Shown here in pieces: positions 1 to 8,264 of a stretch of DNA of 64,000 bases; the first letter of the stretch is position 1, and every line of letters starts with the position of its first letter. The notes below the pieces were generated by a model. That model ran no database searches and was not told the origin of the DNA. It worked only from the letters and a program-made list of their open reading frames with translations. The stretch comes from JACMNW01 sp043721855 (lineage in GTDB: Bacteria > Pseudomonadota > Alphaproteobacteria > Rhodobacterales > Rhodobacteraceae): contig JAYSPY010000129.1 in the NCBI GenBank assembly GCA_043721855.1, positions 25,452 through 89,451 of the forward strand. The letters are read 5' to 3'. A program made the position numbers and the translations under genes.

Positions 1-551
1 ACGCATATACGCTGGTTGTGGCGGTGGCGCTGTCCGCGCAGTCAACCGATCTGGGTGTGAACAAAGCCGTGCGGCCTTTGTTTGCTGTGGCTGACACCCC
101 GCAAAAGATGCTGGATCTGGGCGAAGATGCGCTGATCCAAGCGATCAAGACCATCGGCCTGTTTCGCACCAAGGCGCGCAATGTGATGCGGCTAAGCCAA
201 ATACTGGTCGATGATTTTGGCGGCGAAGTGCCGTCATCGCGCGCGGCGCTGATCTTGCTGCCGGGGGTAGGGCGCAAGACTGCGAATGTGGTTTTGAACA
301 TGTGGTTTGGCCAACCTGCCCAAGCGGTCGATACGCATATCTTCCGGCTTGGCAATCGGTCTGGCATAGCACCAGGCCGCGATGTCGATGCGGTGGAACG
401 CGCAATCGAGGATAATGTGCCCGCCGAATATCAACAGCACGCGCATCACTGGATGATCTTGCATGGCCGCTATATCTGCGTGGCGCGCAAGCCAAAATGC
501 AGCGGCTGCCAGATCCGCGACTATTGTCTTTTTGAGGATAAAACCGAATGA
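1..551 (+). CDS. nth: Endonuclease III (5'-truncated by window edge)
   Basis: Base-excision-repair DNA glycosylase/AP lyase acting on oxidised pyrimidines. The reading frame is open from base 3, before the first start-like codon at 18, so the N-terminus (about 30 residues compared with the usual ~210) lies outside the window. The helix-hairpin-helix LPGVGRKTANVVLN carries the catalytic Lys and is followed by VDTHIFRLGNR with the catalytic Asp. The C-terminus has the complete [4Fe-4S] ligand set C-x6-C-x2-C-x5-C (CVARKPKCSGCQIRDYC). The stop overlaps the next start as ATGA, so the two genes are translationally coupled. Confidence 0.96.
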   Translation, partial: AYTLVVAVALSAQSTDLGVNKAVRPLFAVADTPQKMLDLGEDALIQAIKTIGLFRTKARNVMRLSQILVDDFGGEVPSSRAALILLPGVGRKTANVVLNMWFGQPAQAVDTHIFRLGNRSGIAPGRDVDAVERAIEDNVPAEYQQHAHHWMILHGRYICVARKPKCSGCQIRDYCLFEDKTE

Positions 552-1531
552 AATCATACCAGGTCGTTGGCATCGGCAATGCCATCGTTGATGTATTCAC
601 CACCGCCGATGACAGCTTTATCGAACTGATGGGCATCGAAAAGGGCATCATGCAACTGGTCGAACGGGACCGGGGCGAAGTGCTGTATGGGGCCATGAAA
701 GACCGGGTGCAGGCCCCGGGCGGATCGGTGGCCAACACGCTGGCGGGCTTGGGTAACCTTGGACTGACAACCGCGTTCATCGGGCGCGTTCATGATGATG
801 CTTTGGGCCGTTTTTACGCCAGGACCATGGCTGATAATGGCACAGATTTTGTCAATCCGCCGGTGCCGGGCGGCGATCTGCCAACCTCGCGGTCGATGAT
901 CTTTGTGTCGCCCGATGGTGAGCGGTCGATGAACACCTATCTGGGAATTTCATCGGAGCTTGGCCCGGTTGACGTGTCAGACGGCGTGGCGGGGCAGGCC
1001 GAGTTTCTGTTTCTGGAAGGCTATCTTTACGATAAACCAAAGGGCAAACAGGCTTTTGAACGCGCGGTACAGCTTTGCCATGCGGCGGGTGGCAAGGCGG
1101 GGATTGCGCTGTCAGACCCGTTCTGCGTGGACCGGCACCGCGATGATTTTCGACGTTTGGTCAAGGACTTGGACTATGTGATCGGCAACGAACACGAATG
1201 GTCGTCGCTTTATGAAACCGATCTGTCATCGGCGCTGGAACAGGCGGCGCGAGACTCTGGCCTTATTGTTTGCACAAGGTCGGGCCATGATGTGATTGTC
1301 GTGCGCGGCGATGAACAGGCCATCGTGCCCGTCCACCGCATAGTTCCCGTCGATGCCACAGGGGCGGGGGATCAGTTTGCAGCAGGTTTCCTGTATGGCA
1401 TGGCTACCGGGCAAAGCCTTGCTGTTTGCGGGCGCATGGGCTGCGTTGCCGCAGCAGAAGTGATCAGCCATTTTGGCGCGCGGCCTGAGACGGATTTGAA
1501 ATCACTGTTCCGCAAAGACGGGCTGATCTGA
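548..1531 (+). CDS. PfkB-family kinase, probable adenosine kinase
   Basis: Ribokinase/PfkB-fold sugar or nucleoside kinase of 327 residues. N-terminal GIGNAIVDV and the glycine-rich PGGSVANTLAGLGNLG form the substrate side. The C-terminal DATGAGDQFAAGFLYG is the PfkB signature 2 with the catalytic Asp and anion hole. Orthologues in Rhodobacterales are usually called adenosine kinase, which would salvage adenosine to AMP; that substrate is a family assignment, not something visible here. It starts within the stop codon of nth (4-bp overlap), so the two genes are one transcription unit, ending at the hairpin near 1564. Confidence 0.85.
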   Translation: MKSYQVVGIGNAIVDVFTTADDSFIELMGIEKGIMQLVERDRGEVLYGAMKDRVQAPGGSVANTLAGLGNLGLTTAFIGRVHDDALGRFYARTMADNGTDFVNPPVPGGDLPTSRSMIFVSPDGERSMNTYLGISSELGPVDVSDGVAGQAEFLFLEGYLYDKPKGKQAFERAVQLCHAAGGKAGIALSDPFCVDRHRDDFRRLVKDLDYVIGNEHEWSSLYETDLSSALEQAARDSGLIVCTRSGHDVIVVRGDEQAIVPVHRIVPVDATGAGDQFAAGFLYGMATGQSLAVCGRMGCVAAAEVISHFGARPETDLKSLFRKDGLI

Positions 1532-1563
1532 TTTTCATCTCGGTACAAATATCCCACGGGGGT
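1532..1563 (-). repeat. Dispersed CCTCCGGCGG/GATATTT-type element, copy 1 (degenerate)
   Basis: On the minus strand this reads CCGTGGGATATTTGTACCGA followed by GATGAAAA. The GGATATTT core and downstream layout match the copies at 47958 and 61346. It lies between two convergent genes, as the other copies do. It lacks the full CCTCCGGCGG start and so is a diverged member. Confidence 0.5.
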
Positions 1564-1588
1564 GCGGGGGTGTGAAACCCCCGCTTTT
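1564..1588 (+). terminator. Rho-independent terminator after the PfkB kinase
   Basis: GCGGGGG (1564-1570), loop TGTGAAA, CCCCCGC (1578-1584), then TTTT. It sits 33 bp after the kinase stop and just before the convergent sulfotransferase stop. The T-run is present only in the plus-strand sense. Confidence 0.75.
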
Positions 1589-1602
1589 CGGCAAAAAACG
1601 CC

Positions 1603-2421
1603 TTATTCCCCAAGCTTCGCGTGCACCTCGGCCAGATCAACCGGGCCAAGTGGCATCTTGTTGGCCGGAGTGTCGAAATCGTATTTGAACAGCTGAAAAT
1701 CGCGCTTGTAGATTTCCCACATCAAATGCTGCGACAGATCGTCAAAGTAATCTTCAACCGGGTGCAGTCGCTTCGGCCCGTGGCCTTCGCTTTCGTTGAA
1801 TTTTGGGATCTTTTTGAGGTTCACCTTATGCGCAGTTTTGATGTTGCTCAGCACGTGCTGCATGCCCGCATCGAAATCTTCGGTGAAAAAGATGTGGTCG
1901 TATCGCCCACCGTTCACAATAAAGGTTGAGACATGCCCTGCCATGGCTGACCAATGAATGTCCGGCTCCATTGGTTTGCGCCAGCGAATGGTGTCGCGTG
2001 CAAACAGCAAAAACCGACGGAAAGATGCGATTTGGTCAAATTCGGCGGTGCCATCATCACCGCCCACGTCGATGCCATATTTCTGCGTCAGCAGCGGCAC
2101 CATATTGCCGCGATAGCGTTTGCCGTTGCGCTGCACGCCACAGATTTTGTCAAAGAATGACGACAGAATGCGCGTGTAAGGGTTGCGCACACAGGTAAAC
2201 GCGTAAGAGCTATGGTTTTTGACATTGGCTTCAATCTTTGGCTGGCTCGCCTCGATCGCCCATTTGTGCATGCCGCTGGTCGCATCATGAATATCGCCAT
2301 CGTAGAATTTCCCATGGTCCGAATAGAACATGATCTGTCCGATGGAAGAGCACGCGCATTTGGGCACCACGCGGTAAACCACACTTTCGCTTTCCGTCAT
2401 CCAGGTGCCGGGAAACCCCAT
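1603..2421 (-). CDS. Sulfotransferase family 2 (carbohydrate sulfotransferase-like)
   Basis: 272-residue PAPS-dependent sulfotransferase. VVPKCACSSIGQ near residues 17-28 corresponds to the 5'-phosphosulfate-binding loop, and FTCVRNPYTRILSSFFDK near residue 75 to the 3'-phosphate-binding motif of the Sulfotransfer_2 family. No signal peptide or transmembrane helix is seen, so it is probably cytoplasmic. The start has AGGAGA 9 nt upstream. It is divergent from the branching glycosyltransferase starting at 2569; the pair probably decorates a surface glycan. The acceptor is unknown. Confidence 0.85.
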   Translation of the reverse strand: MGFPGTWMTESESVVYRVVPKCACSSIGQIMFYSDHGKFYDGDIHDATSGMHKWAIEASQPKIEANVKNHSSYAFTCVRNPYTRILSSFFDKICGVQRNGKRYRGNMVPLLTQKYGIDVGGDDGTAEFDQIASFRRFLLFARDTIRWRKPMEPDIHWSAMAGHVSTFIVNGGRYDHIFFTEDFDAGMQHVLSNIKTAHKVNLKKIPKFNESEGHGPKRLHPVEDYFDDLSQHLMWEIYKRDFQLFKYDFDTPANKMPLGPVDLAEVHAKLGE

Positions 2422-2568
2422 TCAATCTTGTCTCCTGCAAATCTGCGCGGCGTAAGTAACCACCCATAACAATTGACCCTAAAAAAGCAAACAAATGCTG
2501 TATTTTCAATGGCTGATAAAGCTATCTATGGAAACAATGCGCAGATTTCGGCAAGTAGAGTGCACTCA

Positions 2569-4146
2569 ATGGCAAAAATCGCCTATATCCTTCTGTGTCA
2601 CAAAGATCCTGCCGGGGTTATTGCGCAGGCAGAGCGGCTGACTGCGACCGGTGACCTCATTGCCATTCATTTTGATGGCCGGGCAAAATCCGCCGATTTT
2701 GACCGCATTCGCACAGCTTTGGCCGGCAACGCTTCGGTCACATTTGCCAAGCGCCGCATAAAATGTGGCTGGGGTGAATGGAGCCTGATCGCGGCCACGT
2801 TGCTGGCGGTGCGGGCGGCGGTTGATGCTTTCCCGAGGGCTACGCATTTTTACATGCTGTCGGGCGACTGCATGCCGATCAAATCATCGCAATATGTGCA
2901 CCAATTTCTGGACGACACCGAAGTTGACTACATCGAAAGTTTCGATTTCTTCAATTCAGACTGGATCAAGACCGGCATCAAGGAAGAGCGGCTGATCTAC
3001 CGGCATTTGTTCAACGAACGCAATCAAAAGCAGTTGTTTTATGCCTCTATGAACCTGCAAAAGTGGCTTAATCTGCCGCGAAAAGTGCCTGCCGACATTC
3101 AGATGCAGATCGGCAGCCAATGGTGGTGCCTGCGCCGCCGCACGGTAGAAGCGGTGTTGGCATTCTGCACCAAACGCCCCGATGTGATGCGATTTTTCCG
3201 CACCACCTGGATCCCCGATGAGACGTTTTTTCAAACGGTCGTGGGCCATCTGGTGCCCGAGGCAGAGATCAGGTCACGCACGCTGACGTTCCTGATGTTT
3301 TCCGACTACGGCATGCCGGTCAGTTTTTATGATGATCAATATGATTTGTTGATCAGCCAGGATTATCTGTTCGCGCGCAAAATCTCGCCCGAGGCGGCGT
3401 CGCTGAAAGATCGGTTGGGGCAGCTTTATGCAGCCACCGGCGCGACGTTTGCCATATCAAATGAGGGACGCGGCTTGCACCGGTTTCTTACGGGAAGGGG
3501 CCGGATCGGTCGGCGTTTTGCGCCAAGGTTCTGGGAAACCGAAAGCAGTATCGGCCGGGGGCGCAGCTTGCTGATGGTGACGTGCAAGAAATGGCACGTG
3601 GCCAAGCGTCTGGTCGACAAGATTCGCAAAGTGACGAATCTGCCCTGTGTGGATTATCTGTTCAACGAGGCAGAAACAGCTTTGCCTGATCTTGGCGGCA
3701 TCCAGACCACGCTGGAAAAGCGCACCCGCCACAGGCGCGCCGTGGTGCGGATGTTGTTCGATACCTGGGGTGCGGACCGGCTGGTGATTTGCATCGACCC
3801 GGCTGATGTCGACCTGATGCATGATTTTTACGCCGATAAATCAGATGTGCGGTTGTTGGAAATTGACTGTGAATTTACCGACGACTTCTTGCTGGGCCAT
3901 GCCAGACGGGTTGGCCTTGCCGGGGCTTCCACGCCACAAGAAACCATCGACCGGCTTTTGCCAACCATCCGCTACGATGTGCGGTTTGAATCCGACCGGC
4001 TGCATGACGCAAATTTTGATCAGTTCTTCGTCATGCGGCAATCGGCAAGCGTTGATGAAAATACCCTGCCTCTGGCGGCGTTTCTTGGTATTCCAGAAGC
4101 ACAAGCGCGCGAGATTGCGCAGACCGATTACCTATTTGTGGATTGA
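2569..4146 (+). CDS. Beta-1,6-N-acetylglucosaminyltransferase-like (branch family) with C-terminal DUF5928-type domain
   Basis: About 525 residues. The N-terminal half (AKIAYILLCHKDP, then FPRATHFYMLSGDCMPIKS) resembles the GT14 'Branch' beta-1,6-GlcNAc transferases. The C-terminal ~200 residues, from LLMVTCKKWHVAKRL onwards, match the extra domain seen in alphaproteobacterial members (DUF5928), whose function is unknown. I chose the ATG at 2569 because homology begins at MAKIAYILL; a longer in-frame reading from 2473 adds 32 residues without conserved character. Divergent from the sulfotransferase, followed 3 bp later by the HIT gene. Probably modifies an extracellular or lipid-linked glycan. 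Confidence 0.8.
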   Translation: MAKIAYILLCHKDPAGVIAQAERLTATGDLIAIHFDGRAKSADFDRIRTALAGNASVTFAKRRIKCGWGEWSLIAATLLAVRAAVDAFPRATHFYMLSGDCMPIKSSQYVHQFLDDTEVDYIESFDFFNSDWIKTGIKEERLIYRHLFNERNQKQLFYASMNLQKWLNLPRKVPADIQMQIGSQWWCLRRRTVEAVLAFCTKRPDVMRFFRTTWIPDETFFQTVVGHLVPEAEIRSRTLTFLMFSDYGMPVSFYDDQYDLLISQDYLFARKISPEAASLKDRLGQLYAATGATFAISNEGRGLHRFLTGRGRIGRRFAPRFWETESSIGRGRSLLMVTCKKWHVAKRLVDKIRKVTNLPCVDYLFNEAETALPDLGGIQTTLEKRTRHRRAVVRMLFDTWGADRLVICIDPADVDLMHDFYADKSDVRLLEIDCEFTDDFLLGHARRVGLAGASTPQETIDRLLPTIRYDVRFESDRLHDANFDQFFVMRQSASVDENTLPLAAFLGIPEAQAREIAQTDYLFVD

Positions 4147-4149
4147 CCG

Positions 4150-4530
4150 ATGGCCTATGATTATGACGATCAGAACATCTTTGCCCGCATTCTGCGGGGC
4201 GAGATTCCCAACAAGACCGTGCTGGAAAGCGCCCATACTCTGGCTTTTCACGACATCGGCCCGCAAGCGCCGATTCATATTTTGGTGATCCCCAAAGGGC
4301 CTTACGTAAACTTCGATCATTTTGCGGCAGCAGCCTCGGCCGAGGAATTGCTTGATTTTCATCGTGCGGCGGCGCAGATCGTGGCGCAGTCGGGTTTGGC
4401 ACCGGGGCAGGGTGCACCGGGCTACCGCACAATTTCCAATGCTGGCGATCATGGCCACCAGGAGGTGCCGCATTACCACATGCACATATTGGCGGGCCGC
4501 CCGCTTGGGCCAATGCTGACAAAGATGTGA
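4150..4530 (+). CDS. HIT family nucleotide-binding protein
   Basis: 126-residue histidine-triad hydrolase of the HINT type, acting on nucleoside phosphoramidates or adenylylated amines. The triad HYHMHILAGR lies near the C-terminus, preceded by GDHGHQEVP. The N-terminus DQNIFARILRGEIPNKTVLE is the usual HINT opening. It starts 3 bp after the glycosyltransferase stop and is probably co-transcribed, although a functional link is not evident. Confidence 0.93.
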   Translation: MAYDYDDQNIFARILRGEIPNKTVLESAHTLAFHDIGPQAPIHILVIPKGPYVNFDHFAAAASAEELLDFHRAAAQIVAQSGLAPGQGAPGYRTISNAGDHGHQEVPHYHMHILAGRPLGPMLTKM

Positions 4531-4595
4531 ATGCGCAAAATCCGGGTCGCCGCCATCAGGCGTGTCTTGCCATATGACGCGTAAAGGAGATTCGC

Positions 4596-5060
4596 ATGGC
4601 CATCCATTTTTCCCCGATCCCGACCAAAACCGTGCGCGCCTATCAGGCAGGCGGTCCGGATGCCAACGGGCAGGCACCGGAACATCACATCTCGGACGGG
4701 GACGGTATTCCCTGTCGCCATTGCCTGAATGTGGTTCCGAAAGGTGCGGGGTATCTGGTGCTGGCCCACCGTCCGTTTCCGGCACTGCAACCCTATGCTG
4801 AACTGGGGCCGATCTTTTTGTGTGCGGATGCGTGCGATGCGGGTGGCGGCGAAAGCCTGCCAGCGGTTTTGAATTCGCCCGACTTTATCGTTCGGGGCTA
4901 TTCTGCGGCAGATCGCATCATTTACGGCACGGGCGGCGTGATCGCGACCGACAGCATGATCGAGCATGCGGGGGCGTTATTGGCCGACCCCGCCGTGGCC
5001 TATGTGCATGTCCGTTCCGCGCGGAACAACTGCTATCAGGTGCGAATAGATCGCGGCTGA
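4596..5060 (+). CDS. DUF1203 domain-containing protein
   Basis: 154-residue protein of unknown function matching the DUF1203 family: early CRHCL with a paired cysteine motif, VLAHRPFPALQPYAELGPIF in the middle, and a conserved end VAYVHVRSARNNCYQVRI. No signal peptide or membrane segment. A strong ribosome site AAAGGAGA precedes the ATG. It stands alone between the HIT gene and the convergent polA and ends at the AT-rich palindrome at 5073. Confidence 0.85.
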   Translation: MAIHFSPIPTKTVRAYQAGGPDANGQAPEHHISDGDGIPCRHCLNVVPKGAGYLVLAHRPFPALQPYAELGPIFLCADACDAGGGESLPAVLNSPDFIVRGYSAADRIIYGTGGVIATDSMIEHAGALLADPAVAYVHVRSARNNCYQVRIDRG

Positions 5061-5072
5061 AGTGGTGGGACG

Positions 5073-5095
5073 AAAATTTTTGTACGAAAAATTTT
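5073..5095. repeat. AT-rich palindrome family, copy A
   Basis: AAAATTTTT (5073-5081), loop GTACG, AAAAATTTT (5087-5095), a perfect 9-bp inverted repeat in an otherwise GC-rich region. It lies between the convergent stops of DUF1203 (5060) and polA (5107) and could act as a bidirectional terminator. Related copies occur at 6963 (inside polA), 34033 (degenerate), 47898 and 63558. Confidence 0.75.
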
Positions 5096-5106
5096 GGGCG
5101 CAGCAC

Positions 5107-7920
5107 TTAATGCGCGGCGGCCCAATTGGCACCCTGGCCCGCCTCCACCGTCAGTTTGACGGATAGTTTTACTGCCGGGTCCGCCGCCCCTTCCATCACA
5201 TCGCGCGCCACCGGGATCAGCGCGTCTACCGCATCTTCGGCCACTTCAAACAGCAATTCGTCATGCACTTGCAGCAGCATCTTGGCGTCAATTCCGGCAA
5301 TCGCGGCTGGCATCCGGATCATCGCGCGGCGGATCACATCGGCGGCGGTGCCCTGAATAGGCGCGTTGATGGCGGCGCGTTTGGCGAAACCTGCTTGCGG
5401 GCCTTTGGCGTTGATCTCTGGCGTGTGGATCTTGCGGCCAAACAGCGTTTGCACAAAGCCATGTTCTTTGGCGAAGGCGACAGTATCGTTCATATATTCC
5501 TTGATGCCGGGGAAACGCTCAAAATAGCGTTCGATGAACCCCTGCGCCTCGGCCCGCGGAATGCGCAGGTTGCGGGCCAGACCAAAACCGGAAATGCCGT
5601 AGATGACGCCAAAGTTGATGGCCTTGGCCTGACGGCGCACCATCGGGTCCATGCCCTCCAAAGGCACATTGAACATCTCGGACGCGGTCATGGCGTGAAT
5701 GTCCAAGCCATCGGCAAAGGCCTGCTTCAGCGCCGGAATATCCGCCACATGCGCGAGGATGCGCAATTCAATCTGGCTGTAATCAAGGCTGACCAGAACG
5801 CGGCCTTTCGGGGCCACAAACGCCTCGCGGATGCGGCGGCCTTCGTCGCTGCGGATCGGGATGTTTTGCAAGTTCGGGTCGGTGGACGCCAGCCGCCCCG
5901 TGACCGCCCCTGTGATCGAATAGCTGGTATGAACGCGGCCGGTTTCCGGGTTGATATGGTCTTGCAGCGCGTCGGTATAGGTGGATTTCAGCTTGGCCAG
6001 TTGCCGCCAATCCAGCACGCGGCCCGGCAATTCGTGTTCGGTTGCAAGGTCTTCCAGAATATCCGCGCCTGTCGCATAGGCCCCGGTCTTGCCCTTTTCA
6101 CCGCCGGGCAAGGACATCTTGTCAAACAGAATTTCGCCCAGTTGCTTGGGCGATCCTACGTTGAATTTTTCGCCCGCAAGGGTGTGAATCTCATGCTCCA
6201 GCCCCGCCATTTTCTGCGCAAATGCGTTCGACATGCGCGATAGCGTATCGCGGTCCACCTGAATGCCGGCCATTTCCATGGCCGCCAGAACGGGCACAAG
6301 CGGGCGTTCCAGCGTTTCATAAACGGTGGTCACACGGGCTTCATGCAGCTTTGGTTTGAAGGTTTTCCACAGCCGCAGTGTCACATCGGCATCCTCGGCT
6401 GCGTATTTCACCGCTTCGTCGATTGGCACCCGGTCGAAGGTGACCTGGCTTTTGCCAGACCCGAGCAGGGTTTTGATCGAGATCGGCGCATGGCCCAAAT
6501 ATTCCTCGGACAGCGCGTTCATGCCGTGCATATGCAAGCCCGCATGCATGGCATAAGACATCAGCATGCTGTCATCAATCGGGGCCACATTGATGCCATG
6601 ACGCGCAAAGATTTTGGCGTCATATTTCATGTTCTGGCCGATTTTCAGAATGCTGGCGTCTTCCAGCACAGGCTTTAACAGGCGCAGTGCCAGTTCCAGC
6701 GGCATCTGGCCGGGGCTAAGGTCGGATGATCCGAACAGATCACCGCCGCCTTGTTTGTGGCCGAGCGGAATGTAGCAGGCGCGCCCGGCCTCAACACACA
6801 GTGAAATCCCCACCAGTTCGGCGCGCATTTCGTCAAGGCTGGTGGTTTCGGTATCCACGGCGACATGGCCGCGATCAACGATGGTGGCGATCCAGCGGGT
6901 CAGGGTGTCGACGTCGCGGACGCAATCGTAGGCGGAATGGTCGAAGGGCAGAGCGGTGGCATGAAAATTATTCGTATGAATAATTTTCGGCTCGCCTGCC
7001 GCTGGTTGAGGCGATGCAACCGCTGGTGCGGCCACTTTCAGGCTGGTCGCCACCCGCTGCGTCAGGGTGCGGAATTCCATCAGGTTCAGAAAGCCCAGCA
7101 AGGTGTCAGCGTCGGGCTGCGTCACCTCAAGGCTTTCCAGCGTGACATCAATCGGCATGTCGCAATCCAGCGCCACCAGCCGCTTGGAAATGCGGATCTG
7201 ATCGGCATTGTCCACCAGCGCCGCGCGCCGTTTGGGTTGCGGAATTTCGCCCGCGCGCGCCAGCAGGGTTTCCAGATCACCGAATTCCTGGATCAGCAGA
7301 GCGGCGGTCTTGATGCCGATGCCCGGCGCCCCCGGCACGTTATCGACCGAATCCCCGGCCAGCGATTGCACATCGACCACGCGGTTCGGGGCGACGCCGA
7401 ATTTTTCGAACACCTCATCCGGGCCGATGCGTTTTTGCTTCATGGGATCGAACATTTCCACGCCGTCACCGACCAATTGCATCAGGTCTTTGTCGGATGA
7501 AATGATGGTGACGTTGCCACCCGCATCGCGGGCTTTGCAAGACAGGGTGGCGATGATGTCGTCGGCCTCAAACCCCTCGGTTTCGATGCAGGCGATGTTG
7601 AAGGCGCGGGTCGCGTCGCGTGTCAGCGGGAATTGCGGGCGCAGGTCTTCGGGCAGGTCGGGGCGGTTGGCTTTGTAAGCGGGGTAGATGTCGTTGCGGA
7701 AGGTCTTTGACGAATGATCGAAGATCACCGCCACATGCGTGGGTGCATCGCCAGACTTGTTGCCTTCCAGATAGCGGAACAGGATGTTGCAAAACCCTGC
7801 GACGGCCCCCACCGGCAAGCCATCCGATTTGCGCGTCAGCGGCGGCAACGCGTGATAGGCGCGAAAGATATAGGCCGATCCGTCGATCAGATGCAGATGG
7901 TGGCCCTTGCCGAATGTCAT
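5107..7920 (-). CDS. polA: DNA polymerase I
   Basis: Repair and Okazaki-fragment-processing polymerase, 937 residues. The 5'-3' exonuclease domain occupies about 1-290. The 3'-5' exonuclease domain keeps DTETT near residue 356, so proofreading is probably intact. The polymerase domain has motif A (DYSQIELR), motif B (RRQAKAINFGVIYG) and motif C (QVHDELLFEV). I prefer the ATG at 7920, which has GGGAGA 6 nt upstream, over one five codons earlier that contains this ribosome site. An AT-rich palindrome is read through in frame at residues 311-320, in the linker between the two exonuclease domains. Confidence 0.98.
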   Translation of the reverse strand: MTFGKGHHLHLIDGSAYIFRAYHALPPLTRKSDGLPVGAVAGFCNILFRYLEGNKSGDAPTHVAVIFDHSSKTFRNDIYPAYKANRPDLPEDLRPQFPLTRDATRAFNIACIETEGFEADDIIATLSCKARDAGGNVTIISSDKDLMQLVGDGVEMFDPMKQKRIGPDEVFEKFGVAPNRVVDVQSLAGDSVDNVPGAPGIGIKTAALLIQEFGDLETLLARAGEIPQPKRRAALVDNADQIRISKRLVALDCDMPIDVTLESLEVTQPDADTLLGFLNLMEFRTLTQRVATSLKVAAPAVASPQPAAGEPKIIHTNNFHATALPFDHSAYDCVRDVDTLTRWIATIVDRGHVAVDTETTSLDEMRAELVGISLCVEAGRACYIPLGHKQGGGDLFGSSDLSPGQMPLELALRLLKPVLEDASILKIGQNMKYDAKIFARHGINVAPIDDSMLMSYAMHAGLHMHGMNALSEEYLGHAPISIKTLLGSGKSQVTFDRVPIDEAVKYAAEDADVTLRLWKTFKPKLHEARVTTVYETLERPLVPVLAAMEMAGIQVDRDTLSRMSNAFAQKMAGLEHEIHTLAGEKFNVGSPKQLGEILFDKMSLPGGEKGKTGAYATGADILEDLATEHELPGRVLDWRQLAKLKSTYTDALQDHINPETGRVHTSYSITGAVTGRLASTDPNLQNIPIRSDEGRRIREAFVAPKGRVLVSLDYSQIELRILAHVADIPALKQAFADGLDIHAMTASEMFNVPLEGMDPMVRRQAKAINFGVIYGISGFGLARNLRIPRAEAQGFIERYFERFPGIKEYMNDTVAFAKEHGFVQTLFGRKIHTPEINAKGPQAGFAKRAAINAPIQGTAADVIRRAMIRMPAAIAGIDAKMLLQVHDELLFEVAEDAVDALIPVARDVMEGAADPAVKLSVKLTVEAGQGANWAAAH
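6963..6988. repeat. AT-rich palindrome inside polA, copy B
   Basis: GAAAATTATTC (6963-6973), loop GTAT, GAATAATTTTC (6978-6988): an 11-bp perfect inverted repeat in the coding sequence. It is translated as PKIIHTNNFH in the non-conserved linker of PolA. Its sequence and low GC match the intergenic members of the family. Confidence 0.75.
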
Positions 7921-8008
7921 CGCGAATTCTCCCATCGCTCTGCGCGTGCTGTTCGCAGCTTATCGCCAAACGAAGATGGACGGAACGGACTGATGAGACG
8001 CCGCCAGC

Positions 8009-8194
8009 CTAGTGATCATCATGCGCATGGGCGCGGTCAATGATGTAGCGCTTGTCACAATAGCCGCATTCGACCCAACCGCGTTCTTCGGGGATACTTA
8101 GCCAAACGCGCGGATGACCAAGAGCGCCTTCGCCGCCATCGCAGGCGACTTTCCATTTGGTGACAATTTCAGTCTCTGGCGCGGCATTTGGCAT
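8009..8194 (-). CDS. Small zinc-finger domain protein (CHCC type)
   Basis: 61-residue protein with a Cys/His set: CDGGEGALGHPRVWL and then VECGYCDKRY, matching the CHCC zinc-finger family related to mitochondrial complex I subunit NDUFS6. The C-terminal tail is His/Asp-rich (HAHDDH). I chose the ATG at 8194 (MPNAAPETE); the reading upstream of it is unlike the family. A role linked to complex I is inferred only from the eukaryotic relative. Transcribed away from polA's promoter region and downstream of hyi. Confidence 0.85.
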   Translation of the reverse strand: MPNAAPETEIVTKWKVACDGGEGALGHPRVWLSIPEERGWVECGYCDKRYIIDRAHAHDDH

Positions 8195-8264
8195 TGGTGG
8201 GCTTTCTGATCGTAAAATCGGTTGCAGTTTAGCGATTGGCAGGCAAGGGGCAAGGCCGCCTCCC

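Noticed and set aside
145..780. Long open frame opposite nth and the PfkB kinase
   Set aside because: Antisense shadow of two well-supported genes in GC-rich DNA; its translation is Arg/Pro/Ser-rich with no family features. The same applies to the many other long antisense frames, for example at 31726-33099 and 41405-42562.
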